A program made the translations under genes and the position numbers. 64,000 nucleotides of DNA from an uncultured Actinomyces sp. (GTDB lineage: Bacteria; Actinomycetota; Actinomycetes; Actinomycetales; Actinomycetaceae), in assembly GCA_900545825.1 (NCBI GenBank), contig URAS01000008.1:1-64000 (forward strand), written 5' to 3'. Under the pieces are notes generated by a model that saw only the letters and a program-made list of their open reading frames with translations, made no database searches and was not told the origin of the DNA. Of this stretch, positions 1 through 8,330 are shown piece after piece (positions within the stretch are counted from its first letter, which is position 1; each line of letters begins with the position of its first letter).

Positions 1-89
1 TCCGGCGGAATCACCGAATTATCGGCACGACCAACAATGACCCGCTTCAACGGATCAAAGTCATTCCACGAATTGACGATCTTCGTCAT
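1..89 (-). CDS. amidinotransferase, N-terminal fragment (runs off the window)
   Basis: Only the first 29 codons are present, read leftwards from the ATG at 89-87. The peptide contains VNSWNDFDPLKRVIVGRAD followed shortly by IPP. This is the N-terminal signature of the L-arginine:glycine / inosamine-phosphate amidinotransferase family, which moves an amidino group from arginine to an amine acceptor. The start is supported by AAAGGAG about 6 bases upstream on the minus strand. The catalytic Cys-His-Asp residues lie outside the window, so the acceptor substrate cannot be judged. Family assignment is fairly sure; the exact function is unknown. Confidence 0.72.
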   Translation of the reverse strand, partial: MTKIVNSWNDFDPLKRVIVGRADNSVIPP

Positions 90-477
90 CACAGCTCCTT
101 TGGTGTGTGTCTTCCTCTATCGTCGGTCCGCCGCCGTCTTTGGCAGGTGAAGTGGACCACATGACTATGGTGCTCCTCACCGCTGTGCATGCGCAAGGGT
201 CCAAAGGTCCTAGATGTCGATAATCCCCGGAATGGCGGGCGGCGTGTGCTGTGCACCTGCACAGTTTTGCAAGCTTTCTGCATGTGGAGTCGGGTTGTGA
301 TGGCCGGTGAATGGGGCGCGGGGGCGGGGAATGGCGTGGCCGGTTCGGTGCGGCGCGGGCCGTGAGATGCCGCGGGGCGGCGCCGACCGAAGGGGAGTCG
401 ACGCGGGGTGCCGTTAAAGGGCGCGGGTCCAAGGAAAATGCCCGGCGGCGGCTTGGCCGTCACGCGCGGGCGGGGAG
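90..477. other. intergenic region upstream of the amidinotransferase
   Basis: This 388-base stretch shows no convincing gene on either strand; short open frames here have no ribosome site and no recognisable product. It holds the promoter side of the amidinotransferase gene, a perfect 7+7 palindrome (listed separately), and the region just downstream of the minus-strand tRNA. Confidence 0.5.
249..264. promoter_or_regulatory. perfect palindrome, candidate operator
   Basis: CTGTGCA-CC-TGCACAG is a perfect inverted repeat with a two-base centre, about 160 bases upstream of the amidinotransferase start. Its size fits a dimeric repressor or activator site. No regulator gene adjoins it in the window, so the assignment is only a suggestion from symmetry and position. 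Confidence 0.35.
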
Positions 478-554
478 TGGTGCCCCCTGTCGGGCTTGAA
501 CCGACGACCCACGGATTATGAGTCCGCTGCTCTGACCGACTGAGCTAAGGGGGC
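478..554 (-). tRNA. tRNA with CAT anticodon, probably tRNA-Ile2 (lysidine type)
   Basis: A complete cloverleaf reads on the minus strand: acceptor GCCCCCT pairs with AGGGGGC, the discriminator is A, and the 3' CCA is encoded. The anticodon loop is CTCATAA, giving anticodon CAT. T at position 7 followed by AGCTCAG, and the variable and T-arm region GGTCG..GGTTCAAG, resemble bacterial tRNA-Ile2, whose C34 is changed to lysidine by TilS, more than elongator tRNA-Met. Automated annotation often calls such genes tRNA-Met. The gene is certain; the amino-acid identity is about 75 percent sure. Confidence 0.9.
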
Positions 555-634
555 TCAGTCACCGTAACCGATTGGGCCGGGCGTATGCCAGTTCCTGGGG
601 TGTGCCCCACGTGCGCTGGCCGTAGGGTGGAGGC

Positions 635-1135
635 ATGGTGTTGAAGAAATCTGGCGTGTCGCAAGCGGTGAGGGCCCACCTCGACCCGAAGGAGCGGCCG
701 GTTCACACGGTGTCGACGGTCGACGGTGCGACGATCGCGGTGAGCCCCACGCACGTCACCGTCGTTCAGGGTGACGACGTCCAGCTGCGTGAGGCGTGGT
801 GTGTCTTTAGCCAGATGGCGTGGGACGAGGGGGATGGCCTGCTGCGGTTCGTCTTCATTGATCCGGGCCTGGCGCCGATCACCTTCACCCTGGCGGATGC
901 CCCGTCGCTCGACTTCCTCACCGCCGCCCGCGAGGGCGTCGACTCGGCCCACGTGTTCTCGGCGGGGACGAAGCTCGGCAACGGCACGGCGGTCAAGTCG
1001 TGGATCCTCCGCGACTCGCACGGCGAGCTGTTCAGCCTGACGACGGCCAGCGGCCCGATTGCCCCGGGCGACGTCGCCGAGGTCGATCGCCTCGAGCGGA
1101 AAACCCGCGAGGCTGCGGGCCTCGATCCGGCGTGA
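635..1135 (+). CDS. conserved actinobacterial protein of unknown function
   Basis: This 166-residue soluble protein has no signal peptide or membrane segment. It alternates beta-like stretches with a C-terminal helix rich in Arg and Glu. I do not recognise a catalytic motif; the pattern suggests a small beta-barrel or PH-like fold, but that is weak. The ATG at 635 follows GTGGAGG, which could be a ribosome site, and also lies exactly six bases after the -10-like box TAGGGT (623-628), so the mRNA may be leaderless. It stands alone between two tRNA genes, and flanking genes give no functional hint. Confidence 0.75.
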   Translation: MVLKKSGVSQAVRAHLDPKERPVHTVSTVDGATIAVSPTHVTVVQGDDVQLREAWCVFSQMAWDEGDGLLRFVFIDPGLAPITFTLADAPSLDFLTAAREGVDSAHVFSAGTKLGNGTAVKSWILRDSHGELFSLTTASGPIAPGDVAEVDRLERKTREAAGLDPA

Positions 1136-1221
1136 GTGCGGCGGCTGTGTAAGGCTCGTCACGAAGGGCGTCCTCGATTAGGTGCAGCGGGCAGAGCCTG
1201 CTATATTTTTGCAAGTCGCCT

Positions 1222-1296
1222 TCCCGCGTAGCTCAATGGCAGAGCATCCGACTGTTAATCGGAGGGTTGCTGGTTCGAGTCCAGCCGCGGGAGCCA
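1222..1296 (+). tRNA. tRNA-Asn (GTT)
   Basis: A full cloverleaf is seen: acceptor TCCCGCG pairs with CGCGGGA, D-arm AGCTCAATGGCAGAGC, anticodon loop CTGTTAA (GTT), T-loop GGTTCGAGTCC, discriminator G and an encoded CCA at 1294-1296. A TATATT box lies about 20 bases upstream at 1200-1206 and a strong terminator follows, so this is a single-gene transcription unit. Confidence 0.97.
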
Positions 1297-1303
1297 CGAA
1301 TGA

Positions 1304-1330
1304 CCCGAGAGCCTGGGCTCTCGGGTTTTT
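1304..1330 (+). terminator. rho-independent terminator of tRNA-Asn
   Basis: A nine-base-pair perfect stem (CCCGAGAGC / GCTCTCGGG) with loop CTGG is followed directly by TTTTT. It starts eight bases after the tRNA CCA end. Confidence 0.92.
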
Positions 1331-1466
1331 GTTTGCCCGCGGTCGCGGTGACGTTTCGCGGTATTTCGCCTGGCGCTGCGATAGCGTGACCTCGTCTGGC
1401 GCTGGCGCCAGGAAGGACCTGTCCGCTCGTCCCTGACGAGTCGACGCATCCACGAGAGGAAGAACA

Positions 1467-2312
1467 GTGGTGGCGACGCGGCCCGAGCGTCTCTATGACG
1501 CTTACGTTTTCGACATGGATGGAACGATCTTCCTCGGCGACACCGTCCTCCCGGGGGCGTCGCGGCTTATCGCCGCGTTACGTGAATGCGGGAAACCCGT
1601 GGTTTTTCTGTCGAACAATCCGACGAAAGATCCCCGGCTCTATCAGATCAAGCTCGAAGCCATGGGGATCCCGACGGTGCTCGATGAGATCAAGAACACG
1701 GTCGTGACGATGACGACGTGGCTTCTCACGCATCATCCACGCGCCGTCGTGTTTCCGATCGCCGAGGCGCCGCTGATTGACGCCCTCGCCGCGGCGGGAA
1801 TCGCGATGAGCGACGATCCGGCGAAGATCGACATCGTCATCGCCTCGTACGACCGTGGCTTTGATTACCGCAAACTGCAGATCGCTTTCGACGCGATCTG
1901 GTTTTATCGGCGTGCTTTCCTCGTGGCCACGAATCCGGACCGCTACTGCCCGTATCCCGGGGGCAGGGGAGAGCCGGACTGTGCGGCGATCGTCGCTGCT
2001 ATCGAGGCCTGCACGGGGACGACATGCCAGGCCAACGTCGGGAAGCCCAATCCCATCATGCTCGAGGCGGCGCTGGACGGGCTGGGTGTCGACCCGCGCC
2101 AGTGCATCATGGTTGGCGATCGGTTGATGACGGACATTCGGATGGCCGTCGACGCGGGCATGGATTCGGCAATGCCGCTCACCGGCGATTCGACGCGCGA
2201 GGACGCCCTCGCCCTTCCGGGACCCGAGCAGCCGACCTATATTCTCGACCGTGTCGATCACCTCATTCCCCAGCAGCTGTGGGACGCGTGGGGGTGGGCG
2301 GCGGACAACTAG
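1467..2312 (+). CDS. HAD-IIA family (NagD-like) sugar-phosphate phosphatase
   Basis: This 281-residue protein is a haloacid dehalogenase-type phosphatase of subclass IIA. Motif I is FDMDGT near residues 15-20 with the nucleophile Asp16 and acid/base Asp18; motif II is SNNPT near residue 50; motif III is the Lys of GKPNP near 190; motif IV is VGDRLMTDI near 215, which binds magnesium. The C2-type cap lies between motifs II and III. The family (NagD, 4-nitrophenylphosphatase-like, phosphoglycolate phosphatase) removes phosphate from small sugar phosphates or nucleotides; the natural substrate cannot be told. The GTG start at 1467 has AGAGGAAG upstream; GTG at 1470 is an alternative. Confidence 0.88.
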   Translation: MVATRPERLYDAYVFDMDGTIFLGDTVLPGASRLIAALRECGKPVVFLSNNPTKDPRLYQIKLEAMGIPTVLDEIKNTVVTMTTWLLTHHPRAVVFPIAEAPLIDALAAAGIAMSDDPAKIDIVIASYDRGFDYRKLQIAFDAIWFYRRAFLVATNPDRYCPYPGGRGEPDCAAIVAAIEACTGTTCQANVGKPNPIMLEAALDGLGVDPRQCIMVGDRLMTDIRMAVDAGMDSAMPLTGDSTREDALALPGPEQPTYILDRVDHLIPQQLWDAWGWAADN

Positions 2313-2388
2313 TCGGCGCGGCCTGTTGCGCGCGAAGGAATCGGGCGTCGTACCCGAACCCGGCGACTGAGGCGCAAGCTGCGGGGCG

Positions 2389-3450
2389 TTACTTGCTGGG
2401 GGAGGGCGACGGGAGAACCGTCGCCTGGCCGGTCACGGTGAGTCCCGGCAGCGACGACTCGCTGCCCGAGCCGTGCATGAGCACCCAGAGGACACGCGTG
2501 GCGTCGATTGCCTGGGTGCGCAGCTCCTCGCGGTCGGTCGCGGCGACCACCCGATACTGCGCGGCGAGGGCGCGCGTGAGCGCCTCGTTGACGCGGGCCT
2601 GGGGATCCGAGAGGTCGAGCCGCCCATACGTGGCCCGGCGCGTGTCCGCGGCGCCCTTGTCGACAAGGTCCTGGACCTCGCTGGTCAGCACCTCGGTGAT
2701 CGGCAGCATCTGCTGGCGATTCTTATAGGGCAGGCGCGACACCGCCTGCTCCAGCGAGTAGCGGGCATAGTCGAGCTCGTTGACGACCTCGCCCAGATCC
2801 TTCGTCTCGGTGGCGTCCGGCGTCTTCGGAGTCTGCGACGTCGGCTCGGCCGACTTCTTTTCGGCCGCGGTGAGCGCGCGGTACTTGTTCGTCTTCTCGT
2901 CGAGAATGAGGGGCGTCGACGCCTCGGTGGCCTCGGGACCCGGCGTGCCCACCCCGAGGGCGCCCGCCGCGTCGCTCAACTCCGTCGTCCGGGCCACCGC
3001 GGCCGCCATGAGCATCTGCGCGAGCTTCCGGTCGGGCACCGTCTGGGCGTCCAGTGTCGCCATCCGTGTACACGTCGCCAGCCGCACGAGGGCGCTCGCG
3101 GCGTCCTTGGGCGCGGCCGGGAACTCGGGCGCCTGGGGGATGTCGGCGCCCTGCGTCTGCTTCTTGTCGAACTGCCAGGGCTGCCCGAACGCCGTGAGCC
3201 GGGCTTGCTGGGCCTGGGCCTCCTTCGTGAGGGCGGCCTTGGCGTCGTCGCTGACCTGCCCGGGGTTGGCGAACACGCTCGACACCTGCTGGTCGCACGC
3301 CGCCGCACGATACCGGGCGACGTCGCTGGCCGAGAGGACGGCAAACGGCGACTCGTGCGAGTCGATGTGCAGTTGGCAACCGGCGAGCCCCAGCCCGGTG
3401 GCCGCGACAAGCCCTGCCGCGAGGACGCGAGCGCTCAAGGAAGTGTTCAT
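2389..3450 (-). CDS. lipoprotein with DUF4439 (ferritin-like) C-terminal domain
   Basis: About 353 residues. The N-terminus has a lipoprotein signal: a short basic stretch, a hydrophobic core, and the lipobox LAGC at about residues 22-25, so the mature protein is tethered to the outer face of the membrane. A long low-complexity, Ala/Thr/Pro-rich middle precedes a helical C-terminal domain with the LGEVVNELDYARYSLEQA pattern of DUF4439, found in actinobacteria beside rimP. Function is unknown. It diverges from rimP; a CAAGAT box seven bases before the ATG could mean a leaderless transcript. GTG at 3453 is the alternative start. Confidence 0.8.
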   Translation of the reverse strand: MNTSLSARVLAAGLVAATGLGLAGCQLHIDSHESPFAVLSASDVARYRAAACDQQVSSVFANPGQVSDDAKAALTKEAQAQQARLTAFGQPWQFDKKQTQGADIPQAPEFPAAPKDAASALVRLATCTRMATLDAQTVPDRKLAQMLMAAAVARTTELSDAAGALGVGTPGPEATEASTPLILDEKTNKYRALTAAEKKSAEPTSQTPKTPDATETKDLGEVVNELDYARYSLEQAVSRLPYKNRQQMLPITEVLTSEVQDLVDKGAADTRRATYGRLDLSDPQARVNEALTRALAAQYRVVAATDREELRTQAIDATRVLWVLMHGSGSESSLPGLTVTGQATVLPSPSPSK

Positions 3451-3507
3451 CACCTAAATCTTGCCACGGGTAGCATGGACGTCATAGTCACCAGGAAGGA
3501 CACAGCC

Positions 3508-3960
3508 GTGAGCACACCGGATACCGAGATCGCCGCCCACCTTGCCCCCGTCGTCGAGCAGACGGGCCTGTTCCTCGAGAGCGTCCGCACGATCAAGGCG
3601 GGCAAGCACTCGCGCCTCGAGGTCGTCGTCGATTTGCCCGACGGCCCCGGCGGCGTCACCGAGGAGCAGCTGACCGGCGCGACCCGCGCGGTCTCGGAGG
3701 CGGTCGACGACCTCGACCCGATTGCCGGCGCCTATTCGCTCGAGGTGACGACTCCGGGGATCGAGCGTCCGCTCGTCACTCCCCGGCATTTCCGACGCGC
3801 GGTCGGGCACCTGGCCCAGGTTGCCGTGGCGGGCGGGCCGACTTTTCAGGGTAGAATCGCAGAGGTTTCCGACACGGACGTGACTGTGGAAACAGAGGCG
3901 GGGCCCCAGGTCGTGCCGCTGGCCGACGTCACTGACGCGCACATGGTCATCGAGTGGTAG
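3508..3960 (+). CDS. rimP: ribosome maturation factor RimP
   Basis: This 150-residue protein helps late assembly of the 30S subunit. The N-terminal alpha/beta domain includes SRLEVVVDLP and the central signature YSLEVTTPGIERPL; the C-terminal SH3-like domain carries the ending LADVTDAHMVIEW, all typical. The GTG at 3508 is chosen because CAGGAAGGA sits seven bases upstream; the frame is open much further 5', but that region is antisense to the lipoprotein gene. It is first in the rimP-nusA-ylxR-infB-rbfA-truB-ribF cluster, with a TAGCAT box at 3471-3476 as a likely promoter. Confidence 0.95.
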   Translation: MSTPDTEIAAHLAPVVEQTGLFLESVRTIKAGKHSRLEVVVDLPDGPGGVTEEQLTGATRAVSEAVDDLDPIAGAYSLEVTTPGIERPLVTPRHFRRAVGHLAQVAVAGGPTFQGRIAEVSDTDVTVETEAGPQVVPLADVTDAHMVIEW

Positions 3961-3987
3961 CCGCTTTACGCACGGAAAGGAGCACCT

Positions 3988-4971
3988 ATGGAAATCGATA
4001 TGTCTGCTTTGCGGATGGTCGAAGCCGAACGGGGAGTTTCGCTGGACACGTTGGTCGAGGCGATCGAGGATGCCCTGCTCAAGGCCTACCATAATGCTCC
4101 CGGTGCGATCGACGGTGCCCGCGTCGACATCGATCGACGCACTGGCAAGATCGCCGTCATGGCCCCCGAGGTCGACGAAAACGGCCAGGTCATCGGCGAA
4201 TTCGACGACACCCCCAGCGGGTTCGGCCGCATCGCGACGACGACGGCGCGTTCGATCATCGTCCAGCGCCTGCGCGAAGCCGAGGATGCCCAGGTTTTGG
4301 GGTCGTTCCGCGACAAGCAGGGCCAGGTCGTCTCCGGTATCGTCCAGCAGGGCCGCGACCCCCGCGTGGTTGTCGTCGACGTCGGCGACTTCGAGGCGAT
4401 CATCCCGGAGTCCGAGCAGGTCCCGGGCGAGAAGTTCCGTCACGGCGACTGGGTGCGCGCCTACGTCGTCAAGATCGCCCGCATGGATCGCGGTGTCCGC
4501 ATCGAGCTGTCGCGTCGCCACCCCGAGTTGGTGCGCGGCCTGTTCGCCCGCGAGGTCCCGGAAATCGCCAAGGGCGACGTCCGCATCGAATCGATCGCCC
4601 GCGAGGCCGGCTACCGGACCAAGATTGCGGTCAGCTCGACCCGCGAGGGCATCAACGCCAAGGGCGCCTGCATCGGCCCGATGGGTCAGCGGGTCCGCGC
4701 GGTGATGAACGAACTGGGCGGCGAAAAGATCGATATCGTCGAATATTCCGACGATATGGCCACCTATGTGGCGAACGCCCTGTCCCCGGCGCGTGTGTCA
4801 TCGGTCACCATGGAACCGGGCGAACACCCGGTCGCCAAGGCCGTCGTCCCGGACTTCCAGCTGTCCCTCGCCATCGGCAAAGAGGGCCAGAATGCGCGAC
4901 TTGCCGCGCGTTTGACGGGTTGCAAGATCGATATCCGCTCCGACAAGATCGCCGGCGAGGTCGGCGAGTAG
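3988..4971 (+). CDS. nusA: transcription termination/antitermination factor NusA
   Basis: NusA binds RNA polymerase and nascent RNA and sets pausing, termination and rRNA antitermination. The 327 residues contain the N-terminal polymerase-binding domain, an S1 domain (about residues 110-180) and two KH domains with GPMGQRVRAVMNELGGEKIDI and the second motif IGKEGQNARLAARLTG. The acidic C-terminal repeats of the E. coli protein are absent, as is usual in actinobacteria. AAAGGAGC lies seven bases before the ATG. The gene follows rimP by 27 bases. Confidence 0.97.
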   Translation: MEIDMSALRMVEAERGVSLDTLVEAIEDALLKAYHNAPGAIDGARVDIDRRTGKIAVMAPEVDENGQVIGEFDDTPSGFGRIATTTARSIIVQRLREAEDAQVLGSFRDKQGQVVSGIVQQGRDPRVVVVDVGDFEAIIPESEQVPGEKFRHGDWVRAYVVKIARMDRGVRIELSRRHPELVRGLFAREVPEIAKGDVRIESIAREAGYRTKIAVSSTREGINAKGACIGPMGQRVRAVMNELGGEKIDIVEYSDDMATYVANALSPARVSSVTMEPGEHPVAKAVVPDFQLSLAIGKEGQNARLAARLTGCKIDIRSDKIAGEVGE

Positions 4972-4999
4972 GGGCCAAAAGGCGGCCCCGGCCTGACGG

Positions 5000-5380
5000 A
5001 TGTGGGGCGTCTATAAGGCGGAAGTGGGCGTGACGAACAGTAGAATAAAAAGGCAGTGCGCACCTGCGCACGCTCGACGCACCGGCGATGACGCTTCGGC
5101 CTTCCCGGTGCGTACGTGTGTGGGATGCAGAACCGTGGCCCCCAGCGCACAGTTGGTGAGGTTGCGGGTGTCGGCCTCCGGCCAGGTCGCCCTCGGCGAT
5201 CAGGTGGGCAGCGGGCGGGGTGCGTGGATCCATCCGGATCCGGCGTGCGTCGCGCAGGCCCAGAAGCGGCGGGCATTCGCCCGAGCGTTTCGGGCCGAGG
5301 TCGACTGCGACACTGCGGGGCTCATCCGTGCGATGGGCCTGACCGATGAAGAGGGCACCCCGAAATCCCCGGGGAGCTGA
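5000..5380 (+). CDS. YlxR family RNA-binding protein (DUF448)
   Basis: The C-terminal about 85 residues are a YlxR domain: VRTCVGCR near residue 38, then the GRGAWIHPDPACVAQA block and an Arg/Lys-rich helix. YlxR proteins bind nucleic acid and, in some bacteria, modulate RNase P; their place between nusA and infB is conserved. The start is uncertain. The 5000 ATG gives a 126-residue protein with an atypical N-terminal extension; GTG codons at 5024, 5030 and 5111 would give forms closer to the usual 80-100 residues. No start has a good ribosome site. Confidence 0.82.
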   Translation: MWGVYKAEVGVTNSRIKRQCAPAHARRTGDDASAFPVRTCVGCRTVAPSAQLVRLRVSASGQVALGDQVGSGRGAWIHPDPACVAQAQKRRAFARAFRAEVDCDTAGLIRAMGLTDEEGTPKSPGS

Positions 5381-5493
5381 GAGATGGAAAGCGGGTTGGA
5401 AGCTGATGGGCACCCGATGAGTACCCAGCGATGAGCTGCCAGATGGTGTAAAACTGCCTGCCCTGTTCAAGGGTGGGCTTGAACAGGAGAGTT

Positions 5494-8319
5494 GTGGCTA
5501 AACAGCGTGTGCACGAGCTCGCGAAGGAGCTCGGAACCACATCGAAGGAACTGCTCGCCGTCCTGCGGGATCAAGGCGAGTTCGTGAAGGCGGCGTCCTC
5601 GACGATCGAGCCGCCGGTTGCGCGCCGAATGCGCGAATACTTCGCGAAGAAGAACGATCAGGCGTCCTCCGAGGCGCCGAAGAAGCAGGCGAAGCCCAAG
5701 GCGGCGCCTGCGAAGGCGGCCGCGCCCCAGGCCGGCAAGGCCAAGCCGGCGCCCAAGGCCTCGAAGCCTCAGGCGTCCCAGGCCCCGGCGCCCGCGCCCA
5801 GCGCACCGGCGCCCAGTGCGCAGGAGACCGCTCAGCCGAAGCAGCCCCAGGCCACGGCGGCGCCCAAGCCGCAGGCCAAGCCGGCCCCGAGCGCCGCAGG
5901 CCCCAAGCCGGGTCCGAAGCCCGGCCCGCGCCAGGCGCGTCCGGGCAATAATCCGTTCGCGCCCAGCCAGGGCATGCCCCGTCCCGGTGGCACCGGCGGC
6001 CCCAAGCCGGGTCCGCGTGCCCCGCGTCCGGGCAATAATCCGTTCGCGCCCAGCCAGGGCATGCCCCGTCCCGGCGGGTCCGGCGGTCAGCGTGGCCAGC
6101 GTGGCGGTCGCCCCGGTGGGCAGGCCGGCGCCGGTCGTGGCCGTGGCGGCCAGGGTGGCGGCGGCCAGCAGGGTTCGGGTCGGCAGGGTGCACGTCGTCA
6201 GACGACGGCGACGCCCGCGATGATGCCCGCCCGCCAGTCGCTTGCGGCCCAAGGTGGCCGTTCCGGCGGCCCCGGCGGCCAGCAGCAGGATGCGCGTCCC
6301 GGCCGCTCCGGCGGCCCCGGTCGCGGGCGTCCGGGTGGCGGCGGCGCGCCGGCCGGTGGCGGCGGTGGCCGCGGCCGTGGCGGTCGCGGGACCACGCAGG
6401 GCGCGTTCGGCCGTGGTGGCCCGAACCGCGGCAAGAAGCGTAAGTCGAAGCGCGCAAAGCGTCGCGAGTTCGAGCAGTCGGCACCGACGATTGGCGGCGT
6501 CCGCGTCCCCCGCGGCGACGGCAACACCGAGCTGAGGCTGCGGTCGGGCTCGTCGCTCGCCGACATGGCGGACCGTCTGGACTGCAACCCCGCGGCCCTC
6601 ATCACCGTCCTCATGCAGCTGGGCGAGATGGCGACCGCCAACCAGTCGTTGGACGAAGACACGCTGGCGACGGTCGGCGCCGAACTCGGCTACTCGGTGG
6701 TCATCGTGTCGCCTGAGGACGAGGACCGCGAGCTGCTCGAGTCGTTCGACATCGACCTCGAGGCCGAAGAGGTCGAGGACGAAGAGAACCTCCAGCCGCG
6801 CCCGCCGGTCGTCACCGTCATGGGTCACGTCGACCACGGTAAGACCAAGCTGCTCGACGCGATCCGTCACACCGACGTCGTCGAGTCCGAGCACGGCGGC
6901 ATTACCCAGCACATCGGCGCCTACCAGGTGACCACTCACCTCGACGGCGTCGAGCGGCCGATCACCTTCATCGACACCCCCGGCCACGAGGCGTTCACCG
7001 CCATGCGTGCCCGCGGTGCCGAGGTCACGGACATCGCGATCCTCGTGGTCGCGGCCGATGACGGCGTCATGCCGCAGACGGTCGAGGCGATCAACCACGC
7101 CCAGGCGGCGAACGTGCCGATCGTCGTCGCCGTCAACAAGATCGATAAGCCCGAGGCCAACCCGGACAAGATCCGCGGCCAGCTGACGGAATACGGCCTC
7201 GTGGCCGAGGAATACGGCGGCGACGTCATGTTCGTCGACGTGTCGGCGAAGCAGCGCATGGGTATCTCCGAGCTGCTCGAGGCCGTCCTCCTCACGGCCG
7301 ACGCCGCCCTCGAACTGACCGCCAACCCGGATGCGCCGGCCCGCGGTGTCGCCGTCGAAGCGAACCTCGACAAGGGCCGCGGCGCGGTCGCGTCGATGCT
7401 CGTCCAGCGCGGCACCCTGCACGTCGGCGACGCCATCGTCGTCGGCACGTCGCACGGGCGCGTCCGCGCGATGTTCGACGAATACGGCCGCGAGGTCAAG
7501 GCGGCGCTGCCGTCGCGTCCCGTCCAGGTGCTGGGCCTCACCCAGGTCCCGCGCGCCGGCGACAACTTCCTTGTCGCCCCGGACGACCGCACGGCCCGCC
7601 AGATCGCCGACAAGCGTGAGGCCGCCGAACGCGCCGCCCTCCTGGCGAAGCGCCGCAAGCGGATCAGCCTCGAGGACTTCGATCAGGCCCTCAAGGAAGG
7701 CAAGGTCGAGACCCTCAACCTCATCATCAAGGGCGACGTCTCCGGTTCGGTGGAAGCCCTGGAAGACTCGCTGCTCAAGATCGATGTCGGCGAGGAAGTC
7801 CAGCTGCGGATCATCCACCGCGGCGTCGGTGCAATCACGCAGAACGACGTCAACCTGGCGACCGTCGACAACGCGGTCATCATCGGGTTCAACGTGCGTC
7901 CGGCCCAGCGCGTCGCCGAAATGGCGGACCGCGAGGGCGTCGACATGCACTTCTACTCGGTGATCTACCAGGCGATCGACGACGTCGAGAACGCGATGAA
8001 GGGCATGCTCAAGCCGATCTACGAAGAGGTCAAGCTGGGCGAAGCCGAGATCCTCCAGGTGTTCCGTTCCTCGAAGTTCGGCAACATCGCGGGTTCGATC
8101 ATCCGCTCCGGCACGATCCGCCGCGGCACCAAGGCGCGCCTCATCCGCGACGGCGTCGTCGTCCACGACAACCTCGAGATCGTGTCTCTGCGGCGCGAAA
8201 AGGACGACGTCACCGAGGTCCGCGAGGGCTACGAGTGCGGTATCAGCCTCGGCGAACGTGATATCGCCGTCGGCGACCGCATCGAGACCTGGGAGATGCG
8301 CGAAAAGCCGCGCGAGTAA
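5494..8319 (+). CDS. infB: translation initiation factor IF-2
   Basis: This GTPase places initiator tRNA on the ribosome. The 941 residues comprise an IF2_N domain (1-55), a very long Lys/Pro/Ala then Gly/Arg-rich linker (about 55-330), a second IF2_N-like region, and the GTPase with G1 GHVDHGKT at about residue 444, DTPGHE (G3) and NKID (G4) at about 548, followed by domains II-IV. GTG at 5494 is preferred over the in-frame GTG at 5473 because AGGAGA lies just upstream and the IF2_N domain starts here with AKQRVHELAKEL. The linker carries an 87-base tandem duplication. Confidence 0.97.
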   Translation: MAKQRVHELAKELGTTSKELLAVLRDQGEFVKAASSTIEPPVARRMREYFAKKNDQASSEAPKKQAKPKAAPAKAAAPQAGKAKPAPKASKPQASQAPAPAPSAPAPSAQETAQPKQPQATAAPKPQAKPAPSAAGPKPGPKPGPRQARPGNNPFAPSQGMPRPGGTGGPKPGPRAPRPGNNPFAPSQGMPRPGGSGGQRGQRGGRPGGQAGAGRGRGGQGGGGQQGSGRQGARRQTTATPAMMPARQSLAAQGGRSGGPGGQQQDARPGRSGGPGRGRPGGGGAPAGGGGGRGRGGRGTTQGAFGRGGPNRGKKRKSKRAKRREFEQSAPTIGGVRVPRGDGNTELRLRSGSSLADMADRLDCNPAALITVLMQLGEMATANQSLDEDTLATVGAELGYSVVIVSPEDEDRELLESFDIDLEAEEVEDEENLQPRPPVVTVMGHVDHGKTKLLDAIRHTDVVESEHGGITQHIGAYQVTTHLDGVERPITFIDTPGHEAFTAMRARGAEVTDIAILVVAADDGVMPQTVEAINHAQAANVPIVVAVNKIDKPEANPDKIRGQLTEYGLVAEEYGGDVMFVDVSAKQRMGISELLEAVLLTADAALELTANPDAPARGVAVEANLDKGRGAVASMLVQRGTLHVGDAIVVGTSHGRVRAMFDEYGREVKAALPSRPVQVLGLTQVPRAGDNFLVAPDDRTARQIADKREAAERAALLAKRRKRISLEDFDQALKEGKVETLNLIIKGDVSGSVEALEDSLLKIDVGEEVQLRIIHRGVGAITQNDVNLATVDNAVIIGFNVRPAQRVAEMADREGVDMHFYSVIYQAIDDVENAMKGMLKPIYEEVKLGEAEILQVFRSSKFGNIAGSIIRSGTIRRGTKARLIRDGVVVHDNLEIVSLRREKDDVTEVREGYECGISLGERDIAVGDRIETWEMREKPRE
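5937..6074 (+). repeat. 87-base tandem duplication in the infB linker
   Basis: A 51-base block at 5937-5987 recurs without change at 6024-6074, a period of 87 bases (29 codons). It encodes RPGNNPFAPSQGMPRPGG twice within the disordered Gly/Pro/Arg linker of IF-2. The identity at DNA level, including third positions, points to a recent duplication. Confidence 0.9.
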
Positions 8320-8330
8320 AACCGCAAATC

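Noticed and set aside
437..470. A GCCCG...CGGGC hairpin followed by ATTTT on the minus strand as terminator of the CAT tRNA
   Set aside because: The stem is short (five pairs) with a long loop; too weak to list as a terminator.
1178..1453. Minus-strand open frame with the peptide PAAGLEPATLRLTVGC over the tRNA-Asn gene
   Set aside because: This peptide is the well-known artefact of translating a tRNA gene; it overlaps tRNA-Asn and its terminator and has no ribosome site.
2473..3507. A long 5' extension of the rimP frame
   Set aside because: It is antisense to the lipoprotein gene and the conserved RimP N-terminus begins at the GTG at 3508 with a strong ribosome site.
5900..6100. Regular repeats that might suggest a CRISPR array
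   Set aside because: There are only two long repeat copies, in frame within infB, with no spacer structure and no cas genes nearby.
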